5,654 bases of DNA from an uncultured Roseiflexaceae bacterium (GTDB lineage: Bacteria > Chloroflexota > Chloroflexia > Chloroflexales > Roseiflexaceae), in contig CAIPUQ010000174.1 in NCBI GenBank assembly GCA_903868295.1, positions 1 to 5,654 of the forward strand, read 5' to 3'. The notes below the pieces were generated by a model that ran no database searches, was not told the DNA's origin, and saw only the letters and a program-made list of their open reading frames with translations. The translations under genes were made by a program, and so were the position numbers. The first letter of the stretch is position 1. Every line of letters starts with the position of its first letter. This document shows, one piece after another, positions 1-5,654 of this stretch.

Positions 1-1232
1 CGCATCAGGTTGGTTCGTGCCGACTCGCGGGAGCGTGACTCACGAATCGTCCGAATGACCTCATCGAGGATATCGATAGCGCGTTTGAGACCTTCCAAAA
101 TATGTGCACGTGCACGCGCTTTATCGAGATCGTATTCGGTCCGACGACGGATAACGATACGACGGTGATTGACATACTCTTGGAGCATGCGCTTGAGGGT
201 CAATAAGCGTGGTTGGCGCCCTTCTTCGATGAGCGATAGCATATTGATGCCAAACGATGTTTGCATCTGGGTGTGTTTGTAGAGTGCATTGAGGACTTTG
301 CGTGGTTGTGCATCTTGTTTGAGCATGATGACGACACGCATGCCGTTGCGGTCTGATTCGTCACGGATATCGCGGATACCTTCGATTTTCTTTTCGCGGA
401 CGAGCTCGGCGATGCGCTCTTGCAGACGTGCTTTGTTGACTTGGAAGGGCAACTCCGTCACGATTATTTGGTGACTGTTGCGTGCGCCTTCTTCGACATG
501 TGCCTTGGCACGAATGGTGACTTGGCCACGACCAGTGGCATACGCTGCGTTGACCCCTTCGTTACCCAGAATAAGTCCGCCGGTCGGGAAGTCTGGTCCC
601 GGAACGAATTTGATGAGATCTTCGACGCTACAGTCCTCGTGGTCGATGAGATAGACAATAGCACGACAGATTTCGCCCAAATTATGGGGCGGGATATTGG
701 TCGCCATGCCGACAGCGATGCCGTTCGCCCCGTTGAGGAGCAAATTGGGGAGCCGTGCAGGAAGTACTGTGGGTTCACGGAACGTGCCGTCGAAGTTATC
801 GCGAAAGTCGACCGTGTTTTTCTCGATGTCAAACAACATTTCTTCGGCGATGGCTGACAAGCGCGCTTCGGTGTAGCGCATTGCTGCCGGGGGGTCACCA
901 TCGATGCTGCCGAAGTTGCCTTGACCGTCCACGAGGGGGTAACGCATATTCCATGGTTGTGCAAGTCGAGCGAGTGCGTCATACACTGATGAGTCACCGT
1001 GGGGGTGCATTTTGCCGAGCACATCACCGACGATACGAGCACACTTTTTGTATGGGGTGTTCGCACGCATACCCATGTCCCACATACCAAACAAAATACG
1101 TGTTTGCACAGGTTTGAGCCCGTCGCGGGTATCGGGCAATGCACGTGACACAATCACGCTCATGGCGTAGTCTAAATACGCCGTACGCATCTCGTCTGTG
1201 ATACTACGATTCTGTACTGCTCCGACTTCCAT
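1..1232 (-). CDS. gyrA: DNA gyrase subunit A, N-terminal half (cut by left edge)
   Basis: This is the breakage-reunion subunit of the type II topoisomerase that introduces negative supercoils into DNA. About 410 codons are present from the ATG; the frame is open at the left edge, and the rest of the protein, including the C-terminal DNA-wrapping domain, lies outside. I read the start as MEVGAVQNRSITDEMRTAYL, followed by MSVIVSRALPDTRDGLKPVQ (residues 24-43), a hallmark of the family. The helix around HPHGDSSVYD (76-85) and the AMRYTE motif follow, with catalytic Tyr120. The last residues visible (about 350-410) look like the coiled-coil segment (YDLDKARARAHILEGL). The ATG is preceded by AGGGG with a 6-base spacer. 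Ser81 and Asp85 align with E. coli Ser83 and Asp87, so the quinolone-binding positions look wild type. ParC is a close relative; without the C-terminal GyrA box the choice of GyrA over ParC is likely but not proven. Confidence 0.95.
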   Translation of the reverse strand, partial: MEVGAVQNRSITDEMRTAYLDYAMSVIVSRALPDTRDGLKPVQTRILFGMWDMGMRANTPYKKCARIVGDVLGKMHPHGDSSVYDALARLAQPWNMRYPLVDGQGNFGSIDGDPPAAMRYTEARLSAIAEEMLFDIEKNTVDFRDNFDGTFREPTVLPARLPNLLLNGANGIAVGMATNIPPHNLGEICRAIVYLIDHEDCSVEDLIKFVPGPDFPTGGLILGNEGVNAAYATGRGQVTIRAKAHVEEGARNSHQIIVTELPFQVNKARLQERIAELVREKKIEGIRDIRDESDRNGMRVVIMLKQDAQPRKVLNALYKHTQMQTSFGINMLSLIEEGRQPRLLTLKRMLQEYVNHRRIVIRRRTEYDLDKARARAHILEGLKRAIDILDEVIRTIRESRSRESARTNLM

Positions 1233-1275
1233 CCTGCACCCCTGTCACAACTTTTAGATTACATTTTGATAATTC

Positions 1276-1284
1276 ATTATAGCA
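1276..1284 (-). promoter_or_regulatory. Extended -10 promoter of gyrA
   Basis: On the minus strand this reads TGCTATAAT: a perfect TATAAT preceded by the TGn extension. No good -35 hexamer is present at 16-18 bases upstream, which is usual for extended -10 promoters. Transcription would begin near position 1269, giving a leader of roughly 36 bases before the gyrA ATG at 1232. The site lies in the 103-base gap after the metallophosphoesterase stop, so gyrA need not depend on read-through from that gene. The call rests on motif match and position only. Confidence 0.7.
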
Positions 1285-1335
1285 CAGCGGGTTCGTGCCT
1301 ATTCGACATGGTGCGGATACACATGATTGGAACGC

Positions 1336-2040
1336 TCAGAATGGGAGTCCACGCACTGCTACGGGGGTGAAATCGAGATAATCACAGGCTGTCAATTGGT
1401 ATGTCGTGCCATTGACGAGCGCTTGGGTTGCGTTGTTCCAATCTTCGTTCCGATGCAGGTGACCATAGAGGCAGGTAGTAATTTGATACTGTTCAAATAA
1501 GCGCACAAAGTCGGTGGGTTTTTTGTCGATAAACGGCGGGAAGTGCAACATCGCAATAATTGGTCGGGTACCGGCAATTTTCTTGGCAGCTTGGAGCGAG
1601 CGTTCAAGTCGCAACACCTCGCGCGCATAGATGCGTTGGTCGGTGATTGGATCAAACCCCGGCATGCCCGGCGCGCTCCAACCACGAGACCCACACAACA
1701 CCACCGTACCCGCATCAATTGCATCGCCCTCAATCAGTGTGATCGATGCGGGCATGCGCCCTCGAATGGGACCGGCTCGGTCCCACCAGTAGTCGTGATT
1801 GCCTTTGATACAGTATTTTTGTCCCGGCAGCGCGTCGATCCAATCAAGATCGACGAGTGCGTCGTCGATATGCATTGCCCACGATATGTCGCCAGCAATG
1901 CAGACACTGTCGGTCGGTTTGACGGCACGCCGCCAAGCAGCGGCAATCCGCTCTGGATGATTGCGCCAACGGCTCCCAAAAATGTCCATTGGTTTTGGAT
2001 TGACCCCCGAAAGGTGTAAATCCGAAATAGTCCAGATCAT
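1336..2040 (-). CDS. Metallophosphoesterase (calcineurin-like phosphohydrolase)
   Basis: This is a 234-residue, apparently cytosolic hydrolase with no signal peptide or membrane segment. All metal-binding motifs of the calcineurin-like fold are present in order: DLH (Asp7, His9), GDISW (Asp51), GNHDYWW (Asn81, His82), MLHFPP (His166) and YGHLH (His194, His196). A dinuclear metal centre cleaving phosphate esters is expected; the substrate cannot be read from sequence. The compact length and the ISDLHLS, GDISWAM and KGNHDYWW blocks resemble the uncharacterised single-domain predicted phosphohydrolases of the COG1768 type (recalled, not searched). I chose the ATG at 2040 because it puts ISDLHLS at residue 5, as is typical. 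An in-frame GTG at 2067 would add nine residues but lies inside the upstream terminator hairpin. No Shine-Dalgarno precedes the ATG; the U-rich end of the terminator occupies that position. The gene lies between the pseudouridine synthase and gyrA. Confidence 0.9.
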   Translation of the reverse strand: MIWTISDLHLSGVNPKPMDIFGSRWRNHPERIAAAWRRAVKPTDSVCIAGDISWAMHIDDALVDLDWIDALPGQKYCIKGNHDYWWDRAGPIRGRMPASITLIEGDAIDAGTVVLCGSRGWSAPGMPGFDPITDQRIYAREVLRLERSLQAAKKIAGTRPIIAMLHFPPFIDKKPTDFVRLFEQYQITTCLYGHLHRNEDWNNATQALVNGTTYQLTACDYLDFTPVAVRGLPF

Positions 2041-2049
2041 AAGTGCATC

Positions 2050-2071
2050 AAAAAAGGGCGTTTGCACGCCC
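2050..2071 (-). terminator. Intrinsic terminator after the pseudouridine synthase
   Basis: On the minus strand GGGCGT pairs with ACGCCC around a GCAA loop and is followed directly by six T residues. It begins 11 bases after the synthase TAA (2083-2085). Its T-tract ends only nine bases before the ATG of the metallophosphoesterase, so it may also limit or tune expression of that gene. The stem is only 6 bp but GC-rich, and the T-run is clean. Confidence 0.8.
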
Positions 2072-2082
2072 TCGTATATAAG

Positions 2083-3045
2083 TTACTCTTTCACTATAGT
2101 AGCAGATGCGTTCAGTGCTGCCAAATCGACGGTGCACCAGTCAGGCAGTGGCGCGCTCAATAGCAACGCTTCTTCGTGGATGGGATGGGCGAGATTGAGT
2201 TGCCATGCATGGAGGTGGTGTGCGTCGGTGCCTAATTGACCCGCTCCATAGCTGGTGTCACCGACGAGTGGATGACCGAGCGCATGTGCGTGCAGTCGGA
2301 TTTGATGTGTCCGTCCTGTGCGTGGCCACGCCAGCACAATACACGTGCCGTCGGGGTTCCGTGCGACCACACGGAAGCGTGTCTCCATAGCTTTGACCAC
2401 ATTGCCACCCGGCAGTGGATTCCCCACTTCATCGGCACGATAGACGCGGAATCTGCCGCGCTCGCTGCGTCCATGCCCAGTTTGTATGGACCAGTCGTCC
2501 CATGTTGGCCAGCCAGTGAAGTGGCAGATGTACGTTTTGTGGGCGCGTTGTTGCACAAATACTCGCTGGAGCGCGCTGTTGGCGTGGCGGTGCCGCGAAA
2601 AAAGTAACACGCCAGTAGTATCGCGGTCGAGTCGATGGGCGGGGTGTAGGTACAAGAGTTCACCGTGCTGTGTATACCAGTGGTTGAGGAGTGCGTTACG
2701 CAGATGATTTTCTGCATCCCAGGGAGTCGCATCGACATATGTACCAGCAGGTTTATTGATTGCAATGAGCCAGCGATCAGCATAAATAACTGCATCTGCG
2801 GGCAATTGACACGGTCGTGCATGGGCAGGAGGGGTGTGGACGGCAATAAACATCCCCGGCAGTACCATCGCAGTGCATATGCGCACACGTTCGTGATTGA
2901 TCCAGGCACCACCACGGGTGATGATGTCACGGGCATAGCTGTGTTGACCGATTGCCCGCGCAACGGTGTGTTCAAGGGTGTCGACCGCGTCAGCGATAAA
3001 TGAGTGCGGACCTTCGGTGGTAACTGTGGGCTGCGTATTGGCCAT
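2083..3045 (-). CDS. RluA-family pseudouridine synthase with S4-like domain
   Basis: This 320-residue enzyme isomerises specific uridines in rRNA or tRNA to pseudouridine. The N-terminal part (about 15-73) looks like an S4 RNA-binding domain, with ITRGGAWINHERV at 42-54. The catalytic domain starts near Ala83 (INKPAGTYVD at 96-105) and carries the signature HRLDRDTTG (137-145), where Asp140 is the expected catalytic aspartate. Later come KTYI (170-173) and RTGRTHQIRLHAHALGHPLV (242-261), conserved in RluA/RluC/RluD enzymes. Length and layout resemble RluC/RluD, but the target base cannot be assigned. The ATG at 3045 is chosen for its AAAAGGGG Shine-Dalgarno; an upstream in-frame start at 3099 falls inside the rfbB terminator. 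Only about 21 bases separate that terminator's T-run from the Shine-Dalgarno, and no clear promoter is visible, so the gene may depend partly on read-through. Confidence 0.93.
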   Translation of the reverse strand: MANTQPTVTTEGPHSFIADAVDTLEHTVARAIGQHSYARDIITRGGAWINHERVRICTAMVLPGMFIAVHTPPAHARPCQLPADAVIYADRWLIAINKPAGTYVDATPWDAENHLRNALLNHWYTQHGELLYLHPAHRLDRDTTGVLLFSRHRHANSALQRVFVQQRAHKTYICHFTGWPTWDDWSIQTGHGRSERGRFRVYRADEVGNPLPGGNVVKAMETRFRVVARNPDGTCIVLAWPRTGRTHQIRLHAHALGHPLVGDTSYGAGQLGTDAHHLHAWQLNLAHPIHEEALLLSAPLPDWCTVDLAALNASATIVKE

Positions 3046-3051
3046 CGTGGG

Positions 3052-3059
3052 CCCCTTTT
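3052..3059 (-). promoter_or_regulatory. Shine-Dalgarno site fixing the pseudouridine synthase start
   Basis: The minus strand reads AAAAGGGG, six bases before the ATG at 3045. It supports this start over the in-frame candidate 54 bases upstream, which would lie within the preceding terminator stem. Confidence 0.75.
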
Positions 3060-3080
3060 GTAACTTTTGGGTACATGCAC

Positions 3081-3112
3081 AAAAAAACGACATGGGCATG
3101 CGCCCATGTCGT
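3081..3112 (-). terminator. Strong intrinsic terminator after rfbB
   Basis: On the minus strand a perfect 11-bp stem, ACGACATGGGC with GCCCATGTCGT, closes on a four-base GCAT loop and runs into a T-tract of seven (its first T is also the last base of the stem). It begins 13 bases after the rfbB TAA, the usual position. It is the clearest transcription end in the window. Confidence 0.92.
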
Positions 3113-3125
3113 CTAGAGGCAGCAT

Positions 3126-4142
3126 TTACTTACTCTGGCGCTCGGCGTATTGCTTGTAATAGTAGTCACGGTACTCGCCGTTTTTGATGGGGCGCCACCA
3201 TGATGGATTGTCTATGTACCAGCGGACGGTTTTTTCGAGAGCCTGGTCGAATGTATGTCGGCTTGTCCAGCCCAATGCCCGGAGTTTGTCGGTATTGAGT
3301 GCATAGCGGCGATCATGGCCTGCACGGTCTTTGACAAACTCAATCAAGCTGTATGGTTTGCCGAGGATGTCCAGGATTTTGTGGGCCATGTCGATGTTGC
3401 GTGTCTCGACACTCGTTCCAACGTTGTATGCTTCTCCTGCGACGCCTTTGTGCAGGACCACATCGATGCCCTCACAATGGTCAGTGACATACTGATAATC
3501 ACGCATCTGCAGACCGTCCCCATAAATTGGGATGGCGATGTTGTCCATTGCGTTTGTGGTGAACAACGGCACGGCTTTTTCGGGGTAATGGAATGGTCCG
3601 ATGTTGTTGGACCCACGTGAGATGGTCGTGTTCATCCCGTAGGTGGTGTGATAGGCATAGACAATATGTTCTGCACCGGCTTTGCTGGCCGAATACGGGC
3701 TCCGTGGCTCGAACGGGTCCCCTTCGCTCGAACGCTGTGGTTCGGGGATTTGGCCGTATACCTCATCAGTACTGATTTGATGGAACCGTGGCAAGCCCAA
3801 TTCTCGTGCAACTTCGAGAAGTGTCCATGTCCCGTTGATGTTCGTCTTGATGACTGCATCAGGTTGCATGATAGAACGATCGACATGCGTCTCGGCGGCA
3901 AAGTTGATGATGGTATCGATATTGTGCGACTTGACTACTTGACGCACTGCATCCATGTCGCAGATATCACCCTGGACGAATTGATACTTGGGGTTGCCAA
4001 CGGCCGCAGCCAGGTTCTCGAGGCGACCAGCATACGTCAGTGAATCGAATACCACGATGTCGTAACCGTAACGAGCCAACATGTGGTGGACGAAGTTACT
4101 GCCGATAAAGCCTGCGCCACCAGTGACCAAAATCCGCTGCAT
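3126..4142 (-). CDS. rfbB: dTDP-glucose 4,6-dehydratase
   Basis: This enzyme of the extended short-chain dehydrogenase family converts dTDP-glucose to dTDP-4-keto-6-deoxyglucose, the second step toward dTDP-L-rhamnose and other deoxysugars (gene also called rmlB). The full 338 residues match the family length. Seen in order: the NAD-binding loop GGAGFIGSN (8-16), NFAAETHVDRS (80-90), the catalytic STDEVYG (Thr125, Asp126, Glu127), YSASK with Tyr150 and Lys154, SNNIGPFHYPEK (178-189), YGDG and RDYQYVTDH (207-222), and DRAGHDRRYALN (272-283). Some usually conserved positions differ: SRGSNN replaces the common CSNN context, and RDY replaces RDW. AAGGG lies nine bases before the ATG. No rmlA, rmlC or rmlD is in the window, so the rest of the pathway must be elsewhere. 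The gene follows the secreted-protein gene by 38 bases with no terminator between, suggesting cotranscription. A related NDP-hexose 4,6-dehydratase with another nucleotide is possible but less likely. Confidence 0.93.
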   Translation of the reverse strand: MQRILVTGGAGFIGSNFVHHMLARYGYDIVVFDSLTYAGRLENLAAAVGNPKYQFVQGDICDMDAVRQVVKSHNIDTIINFAAETHVDRSIMQPDAVIKTNINGTWTLLEVARELGLPRFHQISTDEVYGQIPEPQRSSEGDPFEPRSPYSASKAGAEHIVYAYHTTYGMNTTISRGSNNIGPFHYPEKAVPLFTTNAMDNIAIPIYGDGLQMRDYQYVTDHCEGIDVVLHKGVAGEAYNVGTSVETRNIDMAHKILDILGKPYSLIEFVKDRAGHDRRYALNTDKLRALGWTSRHTFDQALEKTVRWYIDNPSWWRPIKNGEYRDYYYKQYAERQSK

Positions 4143-4180
4143 AGAAAATATCCCTTCTGTATGCGTGCCTGTGTATCTGC

Positions 4181-5284
4181 TTATGGGTATGGATAGTCCA
4201 CATCCCCAGCGGTCGGCGTATGTTCATATGTCATTGTAATCGTTTTCGTTGGAATTGTGCTCGATACTGGGCGGGAAGTTCTGGTTGGTGTGTAATACAT
4301 CGTCGGCAGCGGATAGCCGCCGCTGCTCGTCGGTTTGGCAGTTGCGACGCGGGTATTGGTGCGTGCCGGTCGTGTCGCCGTTCGTGCTGGGCGTGTCGGA
4401 CTCGATGCACGAGTGGCGGTGCGTGTGCGTGTGGTGGTGTGGGTGCGTGTCAGCGTAGGAGTAGGCGTGTCTGTCGCCGGCCCAGGCGTTGCGGTTGGCC
4501 CTGTTGGTGTCGCAGTAGCAGTGTCACTCGGTGTCGGTGTATCGCTCGCTGTACGCGTTGCGGTCCGAGTTGCCGTTGTCCGGACACCGCCGTCGCCGAC
4601 GACAACCGTTACTTCGTTAATGAAGCAGGCATTGTTGTACGACGGTGTGGTTCGCGTGCAATCACCGAAATTCGGGTATCCCGCGTAGTCGCGGATCAAA
4701 CCAAAGAATACGGTGTACGTTCCTGCTTTGGTAAATCGCACGCGCCCGGTGATGGTCCGTGAAGATTTTGAATCCAATGCGGATTCGCCAATCCCCCAGC
4801 GCCACGGGTGATCGATCGTGACGTTGGATCCGGCGGAAGCAGAGGCGCACTTGGTGTTCATGGCAGCATGCGTTTTGTCCCAGCCGGTATATCCAGCCAT
4901 GACGCGATAATTGTCGGAGCGCTTCGGGTACAACAACGACAGAGATCCCGTTTTGCGCATAGCCCAACATTCGTCTTGGTCGTACGTGACGGTGCTGTCA
5001 GACGGTCGAAACGGATAACTCTTGATCGAAGTCGGTTGGTGATTGTTCACGGTGAAGGTAATCACGAGGACGTCGTTTACCGCCAATTTGGTGCGATTGA
5101 CGCGGGCACTCACCCAGCGCGAGATCCGCGGGGTACGATTGGCGCTGTTGAGCGTTTTTCCAGCCTCTGCTTCTGCAATGCGCGGTGTGTCACCGGAGCG
5201 AGCGATGCTTGGCACGTATGAGACGGAGAGAATCACAACAATACAACACAGGAACGTTACGAGCCGGTACCAAAATCCATTCAT
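4181..5284 (-). CDS. Secreted protein, beta-sandwich domain plus Thr/Pro/Arg-rich tail
   Basis: I do not recognise the family. The 367-residue product starts with a signal peptide: Arg7, a hydrophobic core at 8-22, and likely cleavage near VPSIA (24-28). Residues about 52-230 look like one globular domain of alternating beta strands (LAVNDVLVITFTV at 67-79; ITGRVRFTKAGTYTVFF at 178-194; INEVTVVV at 222-229), consistent with an Ig-like or CARDB-like sandwich. Its four cysteines (106, 146, 209, 220) could form two disulfides outside the cell. Residues 233-367 are low complexity, with about 44 Thr, 20 Pro and 14 Arg, and end in DYPYP. No LPXTG motif or C-terminal membrane anchor follows, so the protein is probably released or held non-covalently. 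The ATG has AAGG seven bases upstream. rfbB follows closely, which could link the Thr-rich tail to glycosylation, but that is inference. The role is unknown. Confidence 0.85.
   Translation of the reverse strand: MNGFWYRLVTFLCCIVVILSVSYVPSIARSGDTPRIAEAEAGKTLNSANRTPRISRWVSARVNRTKLAVNDVLVITFTVNNHQPTSIKSYPFRPSDSTVTYDQDECWAMRKTGSLSLLYPKRSDNYRVMAGYTGWDKTHAAMNTKCASASAGSNVTIDHPWRWGIGESALDSKSSRTITGRVRFTKAGTYTVFFGLIRDYAGYPNFGDCTRTTPSYNNACFINEVTVVVGDGGVRTTATRTATRTASDTPTPSDTATATPTGPTATPGPATDTPTPTLTRTHTTTRTRTATRASSPTRPARTATRPARTNTRVATAKPTSSGGYPLPTMYYTPTRTSRPVSSTIPTKTITMTYEHTPTAGDVDYPYP
4325..4582 (-). repeat. Degenerate Thr-Arg/Thr-Pro coding repeats
   Basis: This segment encodes residues 235-320 of the secreted protein, a run of irregular short units such as TATRTATRTA, TPTPSDT, TATPTGPTATP, TRTHTTTRTRT and RPARTATRPART. 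There is no fixed period. The DNA shows repeated CAC/ACG/ACC/CGC codon mixes rather than exact copies, so it is an old or selected low-complexity stalk rather than a recent tandem array. Asp occurs only in the first half; from about residue 280 the charge is all basic. Confidence 0.75.
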
Positions 5285-5431
5285 AACGACGCCTTATTCC
5301 ACACAAATGTGTACGCATATGAATGCAATGCAACTATGGCACACGTATTTACTATGTTTTGTAGTATACATAGATGCCAGCGGAGGGATACCCCTGCATA
5401 TGTATGACAGATTACAGAAGTCTGACATTTT
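5285..5431 (-). promoter_or_regulatory. Intergenic leader of the secreted-protein gene, weak promoter candidate
   Basis: This 147-base gap is AT-richer than the flanking genes. The best -10 candidate on the minus strand is TATACT at 5363-5368, about 79 bases before the ATG, with no matching -35 hexamer at normal spacing. A short inverted repeat, ACACA and TGTGT around two bases, lies at 5301-5312, just upstream of the Shine-Dalgarno. A small AGGG/CCCT inverted repeat near 5385-5396 lacks a T-run, so I see no intrinsic terminator for the upstream gene. Whether transcription starts here or reads through is open. Confidence 0.3.
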
Positions 5432-5654
5432 TCAGCGCGGCCATTGGATGATGGCACGACCAATCGAAAGCCCATCCGTCCAATAGAGTGTGTCGACGTA
5501 CATGCGTGTAGTGAGGAGTGGAGTGTCTTTTCGCATGGGAATCTGGGAAGTGGCACGAAGGTTGTATGCTGTGCCGATTGTTTGGAGCATGGTCAACGAG
5601 CCAGTGCTGGGATTGATACGCACCAACATATCGGGATGACGGTCTGTACAGACC
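5432..5654 (-). CDS. C-terminal fragment of unidentified protein, possible beta-propeller
   Basis: The frame is open to the right edge and gives 73 codons before a TGA at 5432-5434; the true start lies outside the window. The N-terminal end of the fragment has PDMLVRINPSTGSLTMLQTI, which resembles repeat blades of propeller proteins, where a residue is read as INPxTG followed by a Thr-rich turn. Near the end is DTLYWTDGLSIGRA, similar to the YWTD blade motif. Together these suggest the last one or two blades of an extracellular or periplasmic propeller, but the fragment is too short for a firm call. An internal ATG at 5627 exists, but nothing suggests it is a real start. The product ends in IIQWPR with no membrane anchor. 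It lies upstream of the secreted-protein gene in the same direction, and could be in the same surface-protein cluster. Confidence 0.6.
   Translation of the reverse strand, partial: VCTDRHPDMLVRINPSTGSLTMLQTIGTAYNLRATSQIPMRKDTPLLTTRMYVDTLYWTDGLSIGRAIIQWPR
5641..5654. repeat. Perfect 14-bp palindrome at the right edge
   Basis: GGTCTGTACAGACC equals its own reverse complement. It falls inside the partial coding frame, covering the Val-Cys-Thr-Asp codons. By chance about one 14-bp perfect palindrome is expected per 16 kb of random sequence, so alone it is not significant. It may extend beyond the window. Confidence 0.4.

Noticed and set aside
420..857. Plus-strand open frame of 145 codons
   Set aside because: It is antisense to the well-conserved gyrA coding frame and its translation resembles no protein family.
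464..1153. Minus-strand open frame of 229 codons
   Set aside because: It is a shifted frame of gyrA; the true frame gives uninterrupted GyrA motifs across the same bases.
2041..2067. GTG start for the metallophosphoesterase, nine residues longer
   Set aside because: It lies within the terminator hairpin, has no usable ribosome site, and adds residues before the usual N-terminal ISDLHLS block.
3046..3099. Upstream start for the pseudouridine synthase
   Set aside because: It would place the start codon inside the terminator; the ATG at 3045 has a strong Shine-Dalgarno.
2232..3125. Minus-strand open frame of 297 codons
   Set aside because: It is a shifted frame of the pseudouridine synthase running through the rfbB terminator, with no recognisable motif.
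4335..4688. Plus-strand valine-rich open frame
   Set aside because: It is the antisense reading of the Thr/Arg repeat codons (ACG/CGC-type), which mirror into Val/Arg; it has no start context or family resemblance.
5281..5556. Minus-strand open frame of 91 codons spanning the intergenic gap
   Set aside because: It overlaps the propeller-like frame and the leader region, has no ribosome site, and its composition does not look coding.
1..5654. Search by eye for CRISPR arrays, tRNA or rRNA genes, insertion-sequence ends and toxin-antitoxin or defence genes
   Set aside because: No regularly spaced repeats, cloverleaf, terminal inverted repeats with a transposase, or such genes were seen; intergenic gaps are all under 150 bases.

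Overview
All genes in this 5.65 kb window lie on the minus strand, so transcription runs from the right edge to the left. The DNA is bacterial: short intergenic gaps, Shine-Dalgarno sites, two intrinsic terminators and a sigma70-type extended -10. I infer a Chloroflexota-like bacterium. The main clue is the secreted protein with a Thr/Pro/Arg-rich C-terminal tail, a style common in that phylum. This is inference from style only; no rRNA or other phylogenetic marker was searched.

In transcription order: (1) the last 73 codons of an unidentified protein enter at the right edge (5654-5432), with sequence resembling a beta-propeller repeat; (2) a secreted protein with a signal peptide, a probable beta-sandwich domain carrying four cysteines, and a long Thr-rich basic tail (5284-4181); (3) 38 bases further on, an intact dTDP-glucose 4,6-dehydratase, rfbB/rmlB (4142-3126), closed by a strong intrinsic terminator; (4) an RluA-family pseudouridine synthase with an S4-like N-terminus (3045-2083), followed by a second intrinsic terminator; (5) a compact metallophosphoesterase (2040-1336), whose start codon sits just after that terminator; (6) the N-terminal half of DNA gyrase subunit A (1232 to the left edge), with its own extended -10 promoter.

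The genes form three loose groups. The secreted protein and rfbB are probably cotranscribed, so the sugar-nucleotide step may serve cell-surface glycosylation (inference from adjacency only). The pseudouridine synthase and phosphoesterase are housekeeping-type genes separated by terminators. gyrA is transcribed independently.

I see no mobile element, CRISPR array, tRNA, rRNA or defence cassette, and no convincing new system. The points most worth a second look are the tail of the secreted protein, the terminator placed against the phosphoesterase start codon, and the unidentified protein cut by the right edge.
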